Numbered from the stretch's first letter, positions 25,677-34,562 are shown. The stretch is 64,000 nucleotides of DNA from an uncultured Clostridia bacterium (GCA_945912145.1 CAMEBF010000011.1:1-64000); one strand, 5' to 3'. The notes: generated by a model not told the origin, from the letters alone. Program-made: numbers and translations.

Positions 25677-26158
25677 TGCAGAGCGTGAAAATCATATGCA
25701 TCGGCAAGCTCAAGGATGCCTTTTTCCGCGACGCGTCCGCCGAATATGAGAAGAGACTGCAAGCCTATTGCAAAGCGGAGATCATCGAGCTGCCCGCCGC
25801 GAGCTTGCCCGAGAATCCCTCGGAGTCGCAGATCGCCGCCGCGCTCGAAAAAGAAGCCGACGCGATGCTCCGAAAAATTCCGTCGGGCTGCACCGTCGCC
25901 GCCATGTGCGTAGAGGGCAAGCTGTATTCTTCGGAAGAGATGGCGTCGCTGCTTGCGTCCTCCGCGATGAAAGGCAACGGCGATCTCGTTTTTCTGATCG
26001 GCGGCTCATACGGACTTTCGGAGCGCATCAAAAAAAGAGCCGATGTGCGCATATCGGCTTCGCGTATGACGTTCCCGCACCGTCTTTTTCGCGTGATGTT
26101 GCTCGAGCAGATTTACCGTGGCTATAAGATCAACGCAGGAGAAAAATATCATAAATAA
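25676..26158 (+). CDS. rlmH: 23S rRNA (pseudouridine1915-N3)-methyltransferase RlmH
   Basis: RlmH methylates pseudouridine 1915 in helix 69 of 23S rRNA within the assembled ribosome. The 160-residue SPOUT protein begins KIICIGKLKDAFF, has the SAM-binding knot segment FLIGGSYGLSERI and the catalytic tail FRVMLLEQIYRGYKINAGEK. The terminal YHK matches the family's conserved end. It is translationally coupled to the WalJ-like gene. Confidence 0.97.
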   Translation: MQSVKIICIGKLKDAFFRDASAEYEKRLQAYCKAEIIELPAASLPENPSESQIAAALEKEADAMLRKIPSGCTVAAMCVEGKLYSSEEMASLLASSAMKGNGDLVFLIGGSYGLSERIKKRADVRISASRMTFPHRLFRVMLLEQIYRGYKINAGEKYHK

Positions 26159-26161
26159 ACG

Positions 26162-26186
26162 CAGCCGGCTTGTGCCGGCTGTTTTT
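26162..26186 (+). terminator. Terminator of rlmH
   Basis: CAGCCGGC, loop TTGT, GCCGGCTG, then TTTTT. Confidence 0.9.
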
Positions 26187-26228
26187 GAATGTGAGATAAG
26201 TTTGAAAATTTCTTATAGGGGCGTTTGA

Positions 26229-26363
26229 CGGCGTTATACGCCGCAATGAAGTTTGTCCCTGCGGGACAAGTGAAGCAACCCTACGGGTTGTGAAGTTTCG
26301 GCTTTGCCGAAATGAAGTTTGTGCCTGTCGGCAAAAGATTCGGAAGCCCTGCGGGCTTGATTT
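26229..26363. repeat. Array of short hairpins separated by TGAAGT-type spacers
   Basis: Successive stems are CGGCGTtatACGCCG (26229-26243), TTGTCCCtgcGGGACAA (26253-26269), CAACCCtacGGGTTG (26276-26290), TTTCGGCtttGCCGAAA (26296-26312), a weaker TGCCtgtcGGCA, and AAGCCCtgcGGGCTT (26344-26358). Each has a 3-4-base loop. The spacers are variants of (A)TGAAG(T). The last hairpin is identical to the core hairpin of the dispersed repeat. Confidence 0.85.
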
Positions 26364-26415
26364 TTTCTCTGTTCCTATTGACTTTACATAGTTGGTCTAC
26401 AATCTCGCCGTCAGT

Positions 26416-27138
26416 TTATGGTGCAAGGCAGAGCTTGATCAGCATCGTCACGCCGTAGAGTACGGGCTGATGCGCCAGATAAATGATCAGCGCGTGCCGT
26501 CCGACGGCGGGAAGAACCGGGACTTTCGTCTTATAAAACCAATCGGGGAATTTGCCGGCTTTGATAAATGCTCCGAGCCATGTGCCGAACAGGAAGATGA
26601 AAATCCACGGGAAGAGCGGGAAATAATCGTAGCTGACGAAATCGGGAGCCGTCCAGCCGAAGAGCCACAGATGCGAGGATTCCACTTTGATATTCGCGAC
26701 GCAGTAGGCGGAAATCACGGCGCCGAGAACGCAGAAAACCGGCATGACGGCTTTCGGGAGCTTTTCCCAGAATTTGTGTGTCACGCCGTAGAACAGCATA
26801 CAGAACGCGAGCAGATGCAGCACGCCGAAGACGATCGGCGTTTTCATCAGATAGGTCACGCCGGAGATCAAGAGAGCCGCCGCCAGCGTTTGCAGACCGC
26901 GTTTTAAGTTGCTGCGGGAGAAATTCGATGACACGCCGGACAGTCCGATGAAAACCCCGGCGAAAACATAGTGCAGGACATTGAAAACGGGATTGGAAAA
27001 CAACCATTCGGGCGCGCCGAGGAACTCCACCAGATCGAACAGGAAGTGGTGGAGCACCATCAGAATCACGGCAAGACCGCGCAGCGCGTCGATCAGCTCG
27101 ATGCGCTGCTTTTTCGTTTGTGGGATTTCGTTTTCCAT
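26416..27138 (-). CDS. DUF1624 membrane protein (heparan-alpha-glucosaminide acetyltransferase-like)
   Basis: This 240-residue protein has about seven membrane helices. It begins RIELIDALRGLAVILMVLHH, the conserved Arg-Asp-Arg/His start shared by DUF1624 and acyltransferase-3-like proteins. Later WIFIFLFGTWLGA and GRHALIIYLAHQPVLYG match the C-terminal pattern. Relatives acetylate sugars or surface polymers across the membrane. The start at ATG 27138 follows GGAAAA; a TTG at 27150 is an alternative. It reads in the same direction as the upstream GH36 gene, 23 bp away, and may share its transcript. Confidence 0.8.
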   Translation of the reverse strand: MENEIPQTKKQRIELIDALRGLAVILMVLHHFLFDLVEFLGAPEWLFSNPVFNVLHYVFAGVFIGLSGVSSNFSRSNLKRGLQTLAAALLISGVTYLMKTPIVFGVLHLLAFCMLFYGVTHKFWEKLPKAVMPVFCVLGAVISAYCVANIKVESSHLWLFGWTAPDFVSYDYFPLFPWIFIFLFGTWLGAFIKAGKFPDWFYKTKVPVLPAVGRHALIIYLAHQPVLYGVTMLIKLCLAP

Positions 27139-27161
27139 AATGTTTTCCAAAAGTGCAAAGG

Positions 27162-29336
27162 TTATACGGCGGTGAAATGCAGCTTGATGCTTTCGCCGTC
27201 ATTGTGGATTTTGTCGGTCAGATTGATGCCGGAGTGCATCAGCAGCGTGCCGGAGTAGATTTCGCCGTCGGCTTCGTTGCGGTAGAGCGTGTTCTCGTCA
27301 AGGCCGGCGAGCTTAAGAATGAACATACTGTTTTCAATCTTGCGCATGATGACGGCGGTGAAGAGTGCTTCGGATTTGTCCGGCGAGACAAAGCCCCACG
27401 CGCAGCGGCGCTCATCGAAGTACGGGTCGATCAGACGGTACAGATCGCCGTAATGTATGAGATCATAATATTTATGATAATCCTTGACCTGCTCGCGGAC
27501 GATTGCCTTGTCCTCTTCGCAAAGCTTTGTCGGGTCGAGCTCATAGCCGAACGTGCCCCACAGCGCGACGTTGCCTTTTGTGGCAAAGCCGGCTCTGCGT
27601 GAAGCGGAAACATGAGCACCCATCGTCGATGCCGGATAGCAAAGGGATGTGCCGAACTGGATCGAAAGACGCTCAATCGGGTCGGTGTTGTCGCTTGCCC
27701 AGATCTGCGGTGAAAAATAAAGCATACCGGGGTCAAAGCGTCCGCCGCCTCCCGAACAGTTTTCAAACAGCACGTCGGGGAACGCCTCGGTGAAGCGGTT
27801 CATCAGGTCGTAGGTGCCGAGCACGAAACGGTGGAAAAATTCGCCGCTGCGTTCCGGCGGCAGCAACGCCGAACCGGCTTCGGAGAGGTTGCGGTTGAAG
27901 TCCCATTTGATATAGTCAATCTTATAGCGAGAGAAAACGTCGGACATCTGATTGAAAATGTTGTCGCGGACATCTTCCCGGGAAACGTCGAGCACGTATT
28001 GAGTTCTGGCGATGGACGGCTCGCGGTCCGGAACGTGAACGAGCCAGTCGGGGTGCGCGCGGAAGAGCTCGGAATCGGGCGAAATCATTTCTGGCTCATA
28101 CCAGATGCCGAATTTCATGCCGAGCGCGTTGACTCTGTCGATCAGCACGCCCAGACCGCCGGGGAGCTTTTTCTCGTTGACGAACCAGTCTCCGAGAGAG
28201 TTGGTGTCGTCGTCGCGTTTGCCGAACCAGCCGTCGTCCATGACGAGCATATCCATGCCGAACTCTTTGGCGTGCGATGCGAATGTGACAAGCTTGTCGG
28301 TATCAAAATCGAAGAACGCGGCTTCCCAGCTGTTGATGAGCAGCGGTCGTTTCGCCGTTTTATAGGGCCCGCGGATCAGATTATTGGTATAAAGTCTGTG
28401 GAAAATGCGGCTCATTTCGCCGAGCCCCTTGTCGGAGTAGACCATGACCGCTTCAGGCGACTGGAAGCTCTCGCCGGGAGCTAAGTGCCAGCGGAAGTCC
28501 GTCGGGTTGATGCCCATGAGAAGACGGGTCGTGCCGGAATAGTCGCATTCGGCGGCAATTTCAAAGTTGCCGGAATAAACAAGATTGAAGCCGTAGGCGT
28601 CGCCCTGTTCTTCGCCGGCCCCGTGACGCAGCAGCGCGGCGAACGGATTCTGGTTATGGCTCGAAGAACCGCGTTTGCTGGCGATGCCCTGTATGCCGTG
28701 CGCGAGTTTTCTTTGTTCGCGGCAGCGCTCTTTGTTGTGGCGTCCGTACAGCGTGATGAAATCGAAATCCATCGTCGGCAGATCAAGACACATGCTGAAA
28801 ACACGCTCAATGTCCATGTCGTTCCGGCTTGCGTTGGTGACCCGAACGCTTCTGGTGATGGCGTCCGTCTCGCGGAATGCGGTATAGATCAGCGTCACCT
28901 CGGCGCCGGTGACTTTATCTTCGGTCAGAATTTCGAGCGTATCGGCTTCGTCGTCGCGGTTCAGATACAGCGACGGAAGCGGAGAGAGTGAAGGCTTGCC
29001 GGGATAGATTTTGTGGCTGACGTAGCGGATGTCCGTCACGGTGTTGCCGTCGGCGTTCCGGATCGCCAGCGCGGAAATGCGGAAATCGCCGCTGCCGTTC
29101 ACGGAATACTCCATCGGCGCGACGTCTGTGGAAAAGGATTCGTTCGGGATATGCGGATTCGCCGGGCTGAACGATGCGCTTTTGTTTCGTTTCGCGTTGT
29201 TCCAGAGATTGGCGTCCGGCAGTTTTTTGCCGTAATAGAGATTGAGCAGATAGTTCTCATCGAAGATGCCGATGACATAGCTGCTGTTTTTGGTATCGAG
29301 TTTCAGGATTCTTTGTTGTTCGTCGTAAGTAATCAT
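27162..29336 (-). CDS. Alpha-galactosidase, glycoside hydrolase family 36
   Basis: This 724-residue enzyme hydrolyses terminal alpha-galactosyl residues such as those in raffinose and galactomannan. It has an N-terminal beta-sandwich, then a TIM barrel. The barrel carries DMLVMDDGWFGKRDDD, the nucleophile Asp in YIKWDFNRNLSE (about residue 480) and the acid/base Asp in IWASDNTDPIERL. A C-terminal beta domain follows. There is no signal peptide, so the enzyme is cytoplasmic and should act on imported oligosaccharides. The start is ATG 29336 behind GGAGG; the open frame extends upstream without a site. Confidence 0.93.
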   Translation of the reverse strand: MITYDEQQRILKLDTKNSSYVIGIFDENYLLNLYYGKKLPDANLWNNAKRNKSASFSPANPHIPNESFSTDVAPMEYSVNGSGDFRISALAIRNADGNTVTDIRYVSHKIYPGKPSLSPLPSLYLNRDDEADTLEILTEDKVTGAEVTLIYTAFRETDAITRSVRVTNASRNDMDIERVFSMCLDLPTMDFDFITLYGRHNKERCREQRKLAHGIQGIASKRGSSSHNQNPFAALLRHGAGEEQGDAYGFNLVYSGNFEIAAECDYSGTTRLLMGINPTDFRWHLAPGESFQSPEAVMVYSDKGLGEMSRIFHRLYTNNLIRGPYKTAKRPLLINSWEAAFFDFDTDKLVTFASHAKEFGMDMLVMDDGWFGKRDDDTNSLGDWFVNEKKLPGGLGVLIDRVNALGMKFGIWYEPEMISPDSELFRAHPDWLVHVPDREPSIARTQYVLDVSREDVRDNIFNQMSDVFSRYKIDYIKWDFNRNLSEAGSALLPPERSGEFFHRFVLGTYDLMNRFTEAFPDVLFENCSGGGGRFDPGMLYFSPQIWASDNTDPIERLSIQFGTSLCYPASTMGAHVSASRRAGFATKGNVALWGTFGYELDPTKLCEEDKAIVREQVKDYHKYYDLIHYGDLYRLIDPYFDERRCAWGFVSPDKSEALFTAVIMRKIENSMFILKLAGLDENTLYRNEADGEIYSGTLLMHSGINLTDKIHNDGESIKLHFTAV

Positions 29337-29367
29337 GGCGAAGCCTCCGTATCGGGTTAGTACATTC

Positions 29368-29396
29368 ATTCTATCAGAAAAAAATGGGAAATACAA
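29368..29396 (-). promoter_or_regulatory. Probable promoter of the GH36 gene
   Basis: On the minus strand TTGTAT (29396-29391), 17 bp, TAGAAT (29373-29368), 31 bp from the start codon. Confidence 0.45.
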
Positions 29397-29454
29397 TAGA
29401 AAACAAGAAAAGACAGGAGGAGAATTTTGTCTTGTGTAAAATTTCTGAAACCCT

Positions 29455-29483
29455 TTGACAATTGCTTCTTTATATGGTATTAT
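29455..29483 (+). promoter_or_regulatory. Promoter of the dockerin gene at 29522
   Basis: A consensus TTGACA (29455-29460) is followed by 17 bp and TATTAT (29478-29483). Confidence 0.75.
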
Positions 29484-29521
29484 ATCCTCGGAGTATACTA
29501 ACGGGAAAGGATGAATCAAAA

Positions 29522-30979
29522 ATGAAGAGAAAATGGACCGCAAAACTCATTGCCGTGCTTCTGAGCGTGTGCCTGCTTTTCGGCGGCAGCTTGTCGGCGG
29601 CAGCGGCGTTCAACATGAGCGACCTGATCGGGATTCTGGGAGGGAACGGCGGCAACGTCAATCTGTCGGAGTACTTCGCGTCGTGGCTCAACGGTATGAT
29701 ACAGGATGACGACGATTCCGTCATCGATAAATTCGTCGAGCATCTGAAAAATGAGTTCAACGGCGTGACGGACGACGAACCGTCGGATGATCCCGCCGAG
29801 GACAGCGTGACGCTCAGAGAAGGCGAAGCGGAGAATATTGCGGAGCTGTTCAATATTTCCGTCAACGAGCTGAAAAAAGGACAGCCGGCGTTCCTGAAAA
29901 CGCAGACGGCGACGATGGATCAGCAGATTGCGTCGTCTCTGCAGGGCGGTCTCGGTCCCGTAACGGGTCTTGTGGAATCGCTCATCGGCACGAAGGATAT
30001 TTTTGCGGGCGTTATCGACGGCACGAATCAGAGCAGCGAGGTGCGAGAGAAATATCCCGCCGGCAACGACATCAAGCAGAATCTGCCTGTTTCGGGCAAA
30101 GATTACGTCGCCTGTCTGACGGCGGACGACATCAAGGATTATACCATCACGATTTACCGCAGCGGTGCTTACAAAATGCACATTGACCTGATCGACGTTG
30201 AAGGCAATGCCGCTGCTTCGGGGCTTTCTCATGTGTTCAATACGGTGGATAAAGAGTATGCGACGCTTGAGCTCGGCACGACCTCATTCAATATACAGAT
30301 AAAGCTGAAATATGTTCATAATTATGTCGAATGTGAAGTCAACAAAAAGGGCGAAGTGGAACGCTACACCATGGGTATGGGTATCACGTTCCTGTTCCAG
30401 CAGTCTGACGGCTCCTATTCGTCGGAAATGCCGTTCCTCGGTGTGGACTTTGAAGAAGAGGGCATTATTTACAATATTACGACGGAATACACCGGCTTCA
30501 AAAACGGTTTCCGTCAGATGGGCGACGCCAATAACGACGGAAAGGTCAATTCCACCGACGCGCGTTCGATTCTGCGTATGGCGGCAGGACTGGAAACCTG
30601 CGCCGAAGCGGATCTGCCGTATTGCGACGTCATTCAGGATGAAAAAATCACACCTGCCGACGCACGTGAAGTGCTGCGGGCTGCGGCCGGACTGACCAAG
30701 CTGATCTCAGTCGAGGAAGCACTCGGGTATAAGCCCTATGAACGGGACGAATCGGTGCAGAAGCACGTCGAGGATCTGCTTGTGCTGATCATGGCATATC
30801 AGACTGCCAAGGACGAGGAGGAGCAGAAGAAGCTTCAGGAGTCCTACGAGGAAAAATATCAGAACGGCGGAACGCAGGAAGAGGAGACGACCGGCAAAAT
30901 CAATACCACGACGGATAAGGTCAACGAGATTATCGACATCGGCGGCCAGATCATCGGAGGCATCTTCGGTAAAAAATAA
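29522..30979 (+). CDS. Secreted protein with a dockerin domain, otherwise unknown
   Basis: This 485-residue protein has a signal peptide (KRKWTAKLIAVLLSVCLLFGG, cleavage near AAAA, residue 29). An N-terminal domain of about 310 residues is not recognised. A dockerin follows at about 337-395, with the calcium loops DANNDGKVNSTDARSILR and the degenerate DVIQDEKITPADAREVLR. A charged helical tail then ends in a Gly/Ile-rich segment. The first loop is canonical; in the second, the spacing is kept but position 3 is Ile. No catalytic domain is evident. It is divergent from the GH36 gene and carries its own promoter and terminator. Confidence 0.8.
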   Translation: MKRKWTAKLIAVLLSVCLLFGGSLSAAAAFNMSDLIGILGGNGGNVNLSEYFASWLNGMIQDDDDSVIDKFVEHLKNEFNGVTDDEPSDDPAEDSVTLREGEAENIAELFNISVNELKKGQPAFLKTQTATMDQQIASSLQGGLGPVTGLVESLIGTKDIFAGVIDGTNQSSEVREKYPAGNDIKQNLPVSGKDYVACLTADDIKDYTITIYRSGAYKMHIDLIDVEGNAAASGLSHVFNTVDKEYATLELGTTSFNIQIKLKYVHNYVECEVNKKGEVERYTMGMGITFLFQQSDGSYSSEMPFLGVDFEEEGIIYNITTEYTGFKNGFRQMGDANNDGKVNSTDARSILRMAAGLETCAEADLPYCDVIQDEKITPADAREVLRAAAGLTKLISVEEALGYKPYERDESVQKHVEDLLVLIMAYQTAKDEEEQKKLQESYEEKYQNGGTQEEETTGKINTTTDKVNEIIDIGGQIIGGIFGKK

Positions 30980-30999
30980 CGAATGGAATCGGATTCAGG

Positions 31000-31029
31000 C
31001 CGGACGGCGAAAAACCGTCCGGTCTTTTT
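31000..31029 (+). terminator. Terminator of the dockerin gene at 29522
   Basis: CCGGACGG, loop CGAAAAA, CCGTCCGG, then TCTTTTT. Confidence 0.9.
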
Positions 31030-31071
31030 GCGGCATCCGGTGAAATTTTCATAATTTGCCGAGGATTTCTC

Positions 31072-31100
31072 TTTACTATTCCAAAAAGTTGTGGTATGAT
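31072..31100 (+). promoter_or_regulatory. Promoter of the apbE-rnf cluster
   Basis: TTTACT (31072-31077), 17 bp, TATGAT (31095-31100), 32 bp before apbE. Confidence 0.5.
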
Positions 31101-31132
31101 TGAAATGCAAATTTTCATGAACGGCGTGTAGT

Positions 31133-32167
31133 ATGACGGGTAAGAAGAAAATCGGATTGACCATCATGATTGTCATCGCTGCAATCGCGGTTGCGGCTGC
31201 GGTGCTTTTTGATGCGTTCGGGAACGCGAAAACCGTCGAAAAATCGGGAGTCGCGATGGGTTCCGTCGTCACGGCGACGCTGTACGGAACGGCCGATGAA
31301 GCTGTCGCCGACTCGATTCTGCAAACCGTCGAAAAGGAGGACGGCCGCATTTCCCGTTATCGGGAGGAAGCAGAGATTTACCGGCTGAACAAATCGGGTA
31401 GTCTGATTGTTTCCGATCATACGGCGGGTGTTCTGGAAAAGCTGCTGGAAATTGCAGGAAATTCCGGCGGCGCGTTTGACATCAGTATCGGCGCGCTTTC
31501 ATTGCTCTGGGATTTTGACGGTGAAACCGAAACGGTTCCGGAGTCCTCTGCCGTCCGGGACGCGCTCAATCTGTGCGGCTATGAAAAAATAAAACACGAC
31601 GGCAACGCATATCAATTACCGAAGGGGCTGACGCTCGATTTAGGAGCTGCCGGCAAGGGTTTGGCGTGCGACGACGCGCTGACGGTTTTGCAGGGCAGCA
31701 AGGTAAAAGGCGCAATCGTTTCCGTCGGCGGAACGATCCTGACCTACGGCAAAAACGGAAGCTCGGAAGACTGGACGATCGGCGTGCGCACTCCTGAAAA
31801 GGACGACACCTCATACTTTGCAAAGCTGACGGTGCGCGGCACGAATTTTATTTCCACTTCGGGCAGCTATGAAAAGAGTTTTACGAAGAATGACAAATTG
31901 TATCATCATATTTTATCGCCCGAAACGGGCTATCCGGCGGAAAGCGGCTTAAAGAGCGTTACCGTAATTTCGGATTGCGGATTGGTATCCGACGCTCTGT
32001 CTACTGCTTGTTTTGTTCTGGGATTGCAGGATTCTGAAATGCTTTTGGAACAGTATGGAGCCGAAGCGATTTTTGTCGATACGGAAAACACCATCTATGT
32101 GACCGACGGCATTTACGACGATTTTGAACTCGTCAGCGATTCCTACCGTGTGCAGCGTTATGAATGA
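31133..32167 (+). CDS. apbE: FAD:protein FMN transferase ApbE
   Basis: ApbE attaches FMN through a phosphoester bond to Thr in RnfD, RnfG and similar flavoproteins. This 344-residue protein has an N-terminal signal anchor (about residues 8-28). The catalytic domain starts near GSVVTATLYG and has ISIGALSLLWDFDG, the nucleotide-binding DLGAAGKGLACDDAL and metal-site STSGSYEKSF. It heads the cluster that leads into rnfCDGEAB, whose RnfG and RnfD are the expected substrates. Its stop overlaps the next start by 8 bp. Confidence 0.93.
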   Translation: MTGKKKIGLTIMIVIAAIAVAAAVLFDAFGNAKTVEKSGVAMGSVVTATLYGTADEAVADSILQTVEKEDGRISRYREEAEIYRLNKSGSLIVSDHTAGVLEKLLEIAGNSGGAFDISIGALSLLWDFDGETETVPESSAVRDALNLCGYEKIKHDGNAYQLPKGLTLDLGAAGKGLACDDALTVLQGSKVKGAIVSVGGTILTYGKNGSSEDWTIGVRTPEKDDTSYFAKLTVRGTNFISTSGSYEKSFTKNDKLYHHILSPETGYPAESGLKSVTVISDCGLVSDALSTACFVLGLQDSEMLLEQYGAEAIFVDTENTIYVTDGIYDDFELVSDSYRVQRYE

Positions 32168-32531
32168 CAGAAAACTTTTCAAAAAAACCGATATTCTGAT
32201 TGTGGCGGCGTGTCTGCTGCTTGCAGGAGTCTTGTGCCTGCCGCGACTTTTAGGCGGTCGGGAGCATCTGACCGCTGTGATCACCGCCGATAACGAAGTT
32301 TATACCGAGATCAATCTGGACGAAGCGGGGGAGCAGACGATCACCGTCAATCATACGACGATCACCGTCAGAGACGGCGCGGTCTTCTTCTCTGAAAGCG
32401 ACTGTCCGGATGGCGTCTGCGTAAAAACAGGAGCACTCGACAGCGCGGGAGATTCGGCGGCGTGTGTGCCGAACCGGGTTGCTATCACGATCCGGGGCGA
32501 GAAATCGGACGTGGACGCGGTGGCGTATTGA
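32160..32531 (+). CDS. NusG domain II-like membrane-anchored protein
   Basis: This 123-residue protein has one N-terminal membrane helix (about 12-32) and a small beta-rich domain with VNHTTITVRDGAVFFSESDC and PNRVAITIRG. This matches the NusG-II (DUF1312) family, which is exported and often sits beside apbE and rnf genes. Despite the name it has no transcription-factor NGN domain. Two Cys occur in SDCPDGVCV. The start at ATG 32160 overlaps the apbE stop. Its role is unknown, perhaps assembly or flavinylation of Rnf. Confidence 0.8.
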   Translation: MNDRKLFKKTDILIVAACLLLAGVLCLPRLLGGREHLTAVITADNEVYTEINLDEAGEQTITVNHTTITVRDGAVFFSESDCPDGVCVKTGALDSAGDSAACVPNRVAITIRGEKSDVDAVAY

Positions 32532-32545
32532 GCGGAGGGAACGGT

Positions 32546-33064
32546 ATGAAAAAAAGTATTGCCCTGCGTACCGCCGTTGACGGCATTTTAGCGGCGCTCG
32601 CGCTGACGCTCTCGTTTTTGGAAACGCTGCTGCCCGATATCGCGTTTCTGCCGCCGGGCGCGAAGTTAGGGCTTTCCAACATCGCGGTCATGTTCGCCGT
32701 ACTGGCGGTCGGATATCCGGACGGCGTCTGTCTGTCACTTCTCAAATCCGGCTTTGTATTTCTCACGAGAGGACCCGCATCGTTTTTTATGAGCGTTTCC
32801 GGCGGATTGTTGAGCTGTTTTGCCATGATCCTGATCGACGCGATTGCGAAAAAAACGGGAAAGAATTTTTCCTATATCGGCATCTCCGTCATCTGCGCCG
32901 TCCTGCATAACGTCGGCCAGACGGCGGCGGCGTGCGTCTATATGCGCACGAATCTGATGACGACGTATCTGCCGCTGCTGATCGTCTTCGGCATCGCTGC
33001 GGGCGTCATCACGGGCATCATTTTGCGCGTCGTCATGCCGGTATTGATTTCTCGAATCAAATAA
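32546..33064 (+). CDS. Gx transporter family membrane protein
   Basis: This 172-residue protein has five to six hydrophobic segments. It carries the motif FLPPGAKLGLSNIAVMFA, typical of the Gx transporter family (formerly annotated as heptaprenyl diphosphate synthase component I). The family is structurally like ECF S components and frequently lies between NusG-II and rnf genes. The start at ATG 32546 follows GCGGAGGG. The ligand is unknown; a flavin or quinone precursor would fit the neighbourhood but is inference. Confidence 0.8.
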   Translation: MKKSIALRTAVDGILAALALTLSFLETLLPDIAFLPPGAKLGLSNIAVMFAVLAVGYPDGVCLSLLKSGFVFLTRGPASFFMSVSGGLLSCFAMILIDAIAKKTGKNFSYIGISVICAVLHNVGQTAAACVYMRTNLMTTYLPLLIVFGIAAGVITGIILRVVMPVLISRIK

Positions 33065-33170
33065 TGAAGAATGCAGAATTCAGAATGCAGAATTTCGGAA
33101 GCGCGTTGCGCTTGAATTATACAAGATTGCAGACACATTCTGCATTCATAATTCTTAATTCTGCATTATA
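33061..33170. repeat. Dispersed repeat, copy E, inserted between the Gx gene and rnfC
   Basis: The left arm has AGAATGC and AGAATTC heptamers, the core is GGAAGCGCgttGCGCTTG, and the right arm is the inverted CATTCTGCATTC-like series ending CTGCATTATA. It starts within the stop codon of the Gx gene and ends 43 bp before rnfC. It encodes nothing. Confidence 0.8.
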
Positions 33171-33212
33171 GCAAAGTATTTATATATGAAACAAATAAAA
33201 GGGGTTGAAAGA

Positions 33213-34562
33213 ATGAGCAAAAGCATCGGCGGCATTTTGAAAGCCGTCCGTGAAGTCAGAGGCGGTGTTTTCGTTGACCACAACAAGGGTACAAAAGACC
33301 TGGAAGCGGTCAGAATTACGCCTCCCGAAAAAGTTGTTTTGCCCATGCAGCAGCATATCGGCGCGCCCTGCGTGCCGACGGTCAAGGTGGGGGATCATGT
33401 GGACGTCGGACAGGTTGTCGGCGACAGCGACGCGTTCGTCTCCTCGCCGATTCACGCTTCGGTCTCCGGTACGGTGACGGCTGTTTCGGATGTCAAAGTC
33501 GCAAGCGGCAAGATGGTTCCTGCCGTCACGATTGAAAACGACGGCGAAATGACGCTCTTTGCGGGGATCGAACCGCCGCACGTCGAAACGCAGGACGATC
33601 TGGTCAAGGCTGTCCGTGCGTCCGGTCTGGTGGGACTCGGCGGCGCAGGCTTTCCGACGCACGTCAAGCTCGCTTTTTCGCCCGATAAAAAGATCGACAC
33701 GCTGGTTGTCAACGCGGCGGAGTGCGAGCCGTACATCACCGTAGACTACCGCGAATGTATCGACAATTCGTGGGATGTACTTGGCGGCGTCTATTCGCTT
33801 GCGGAGATTTTAAATATTCCGCATGTCGTCATCGCGGTTGAGGATAATAAGCCCGAGGCGATCAAAGTGCTCAAAGCCATCGCCGATAAGGATAACGACC
33901 ACGGTGACATTGTCAAGCTCATGACGCTCCGATCCAAATATCCGCAGGGCGCGGAAAAAATGATGGTGCAGTCCGCAACGGGACGGCAGGTGCCGCCCGG
34001 CAAGCTGCCTGCTGACGTCGGCTGCGTCGTGATGAACGTTGCGTCGGTCGCGTTTTTGTCCCGCTATCTGAAAACGGGCAAACCCTTAGTCAGTCGTTCC
34101 ATGACGGTCAGCGGCTCGGCGATCGCCGAACCCAAAAACGTCCGTGTGCCCATCGGTATCGAGGCGGCAAAGGTCATTGACTTCTGCGGCGGCTTCAAGG
34201 CCGATCCCGTCAAGATTATCGCCGGCGGCCCGATGATGGGCACGGCGCTTGTCGATACGCAGGTTCCCATTCTCAAGGGTAACAACGCACTTCTCGCGTT
34301 CGCGGACGGCACCGTGGTGAATAAAAAGGCGAGAGCCTGTATTCATTGCGGACGGTGTGCCGACGCGTGTCCGATGAGCTTAATTCCGACCAACATTGAA
34401 AAATACGCGCTTCGCAAGGACGCCGAAGCGCTCATCAAATCAGGCGTCAACGTCTGTATGGAATGCGGCAGCTGCGCGTATTCCTGCCCCGCCGCCAAGC
34501 CTTTGGTGCAGTATATGCGGCTCGGAAAAGAAATCGTCAGAGAGGCAGGTGCCAAGAAATGA
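33213..34562 (+). CDS. rnfC: Rnf complex subunit RnfC
   Basis: RnfC is the soluble NADH-oxidising subunit of the ion-translocating ferredoxin:NAD oxidoreductase. The 449-residue protein has an N-terminal domain, the glycine-rich FMN/NADH site GLVGLGGAGFPTHVK (about residue 145), NAAECEPYITVDYR, and two C-terminal 4Fe-4S motifs CIHCGRCADACP and CMECGSCAYSCP. I prefer ATG 33213, about 9 bp from AGGGG; ATG 33186 is possible. The gene order rnfCDGEAB is typical of Clostridia. Confidence 0.95.
   Translation: MSKSIGGILKAVREVRGGVFVDHNKGTKDLEAVRITPPEKVVLPMQQHIGAPCVPTVKVGDHVDVGQVVGDSDAFVSSPIHASVSGTVTAVSDVKVASGKMVPAVTIENDGEMTLFAGIEPPHVETQDDLVKAVRASGLVGLGGAGFPTHVKLAFSPDKKIDTLVVNAAECEPYITVDYRECIDNSWDVLGGVYSLAEILNIPHVVIAVEDNKPEAIKVLKAIADKDNDHGDIVKLMTLRSKYPQGAEKMMVQSATGRQVPPGKLPADVGCVVMNVASVAFLSRYLKTGKPLVSRSMTVSGSAIAEPKNVRVPIGIEAAKVIDFCGGFKADPVKIIAGGPMMGTALVDTQVPILKGNNALLAFADGTVVNKKARACIHCGRCADACPMSLIPTNIEKYALRKDAEALIKSGVNVCMECGSCAYSCPAAKPLVQYMRLGKEIVREAGAKK

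Noticed and set aside
26229-26363. CRISPR array
   Set aside because: The stems differ in sequence, spacers are short and nearly constant, and no cas gene is present.
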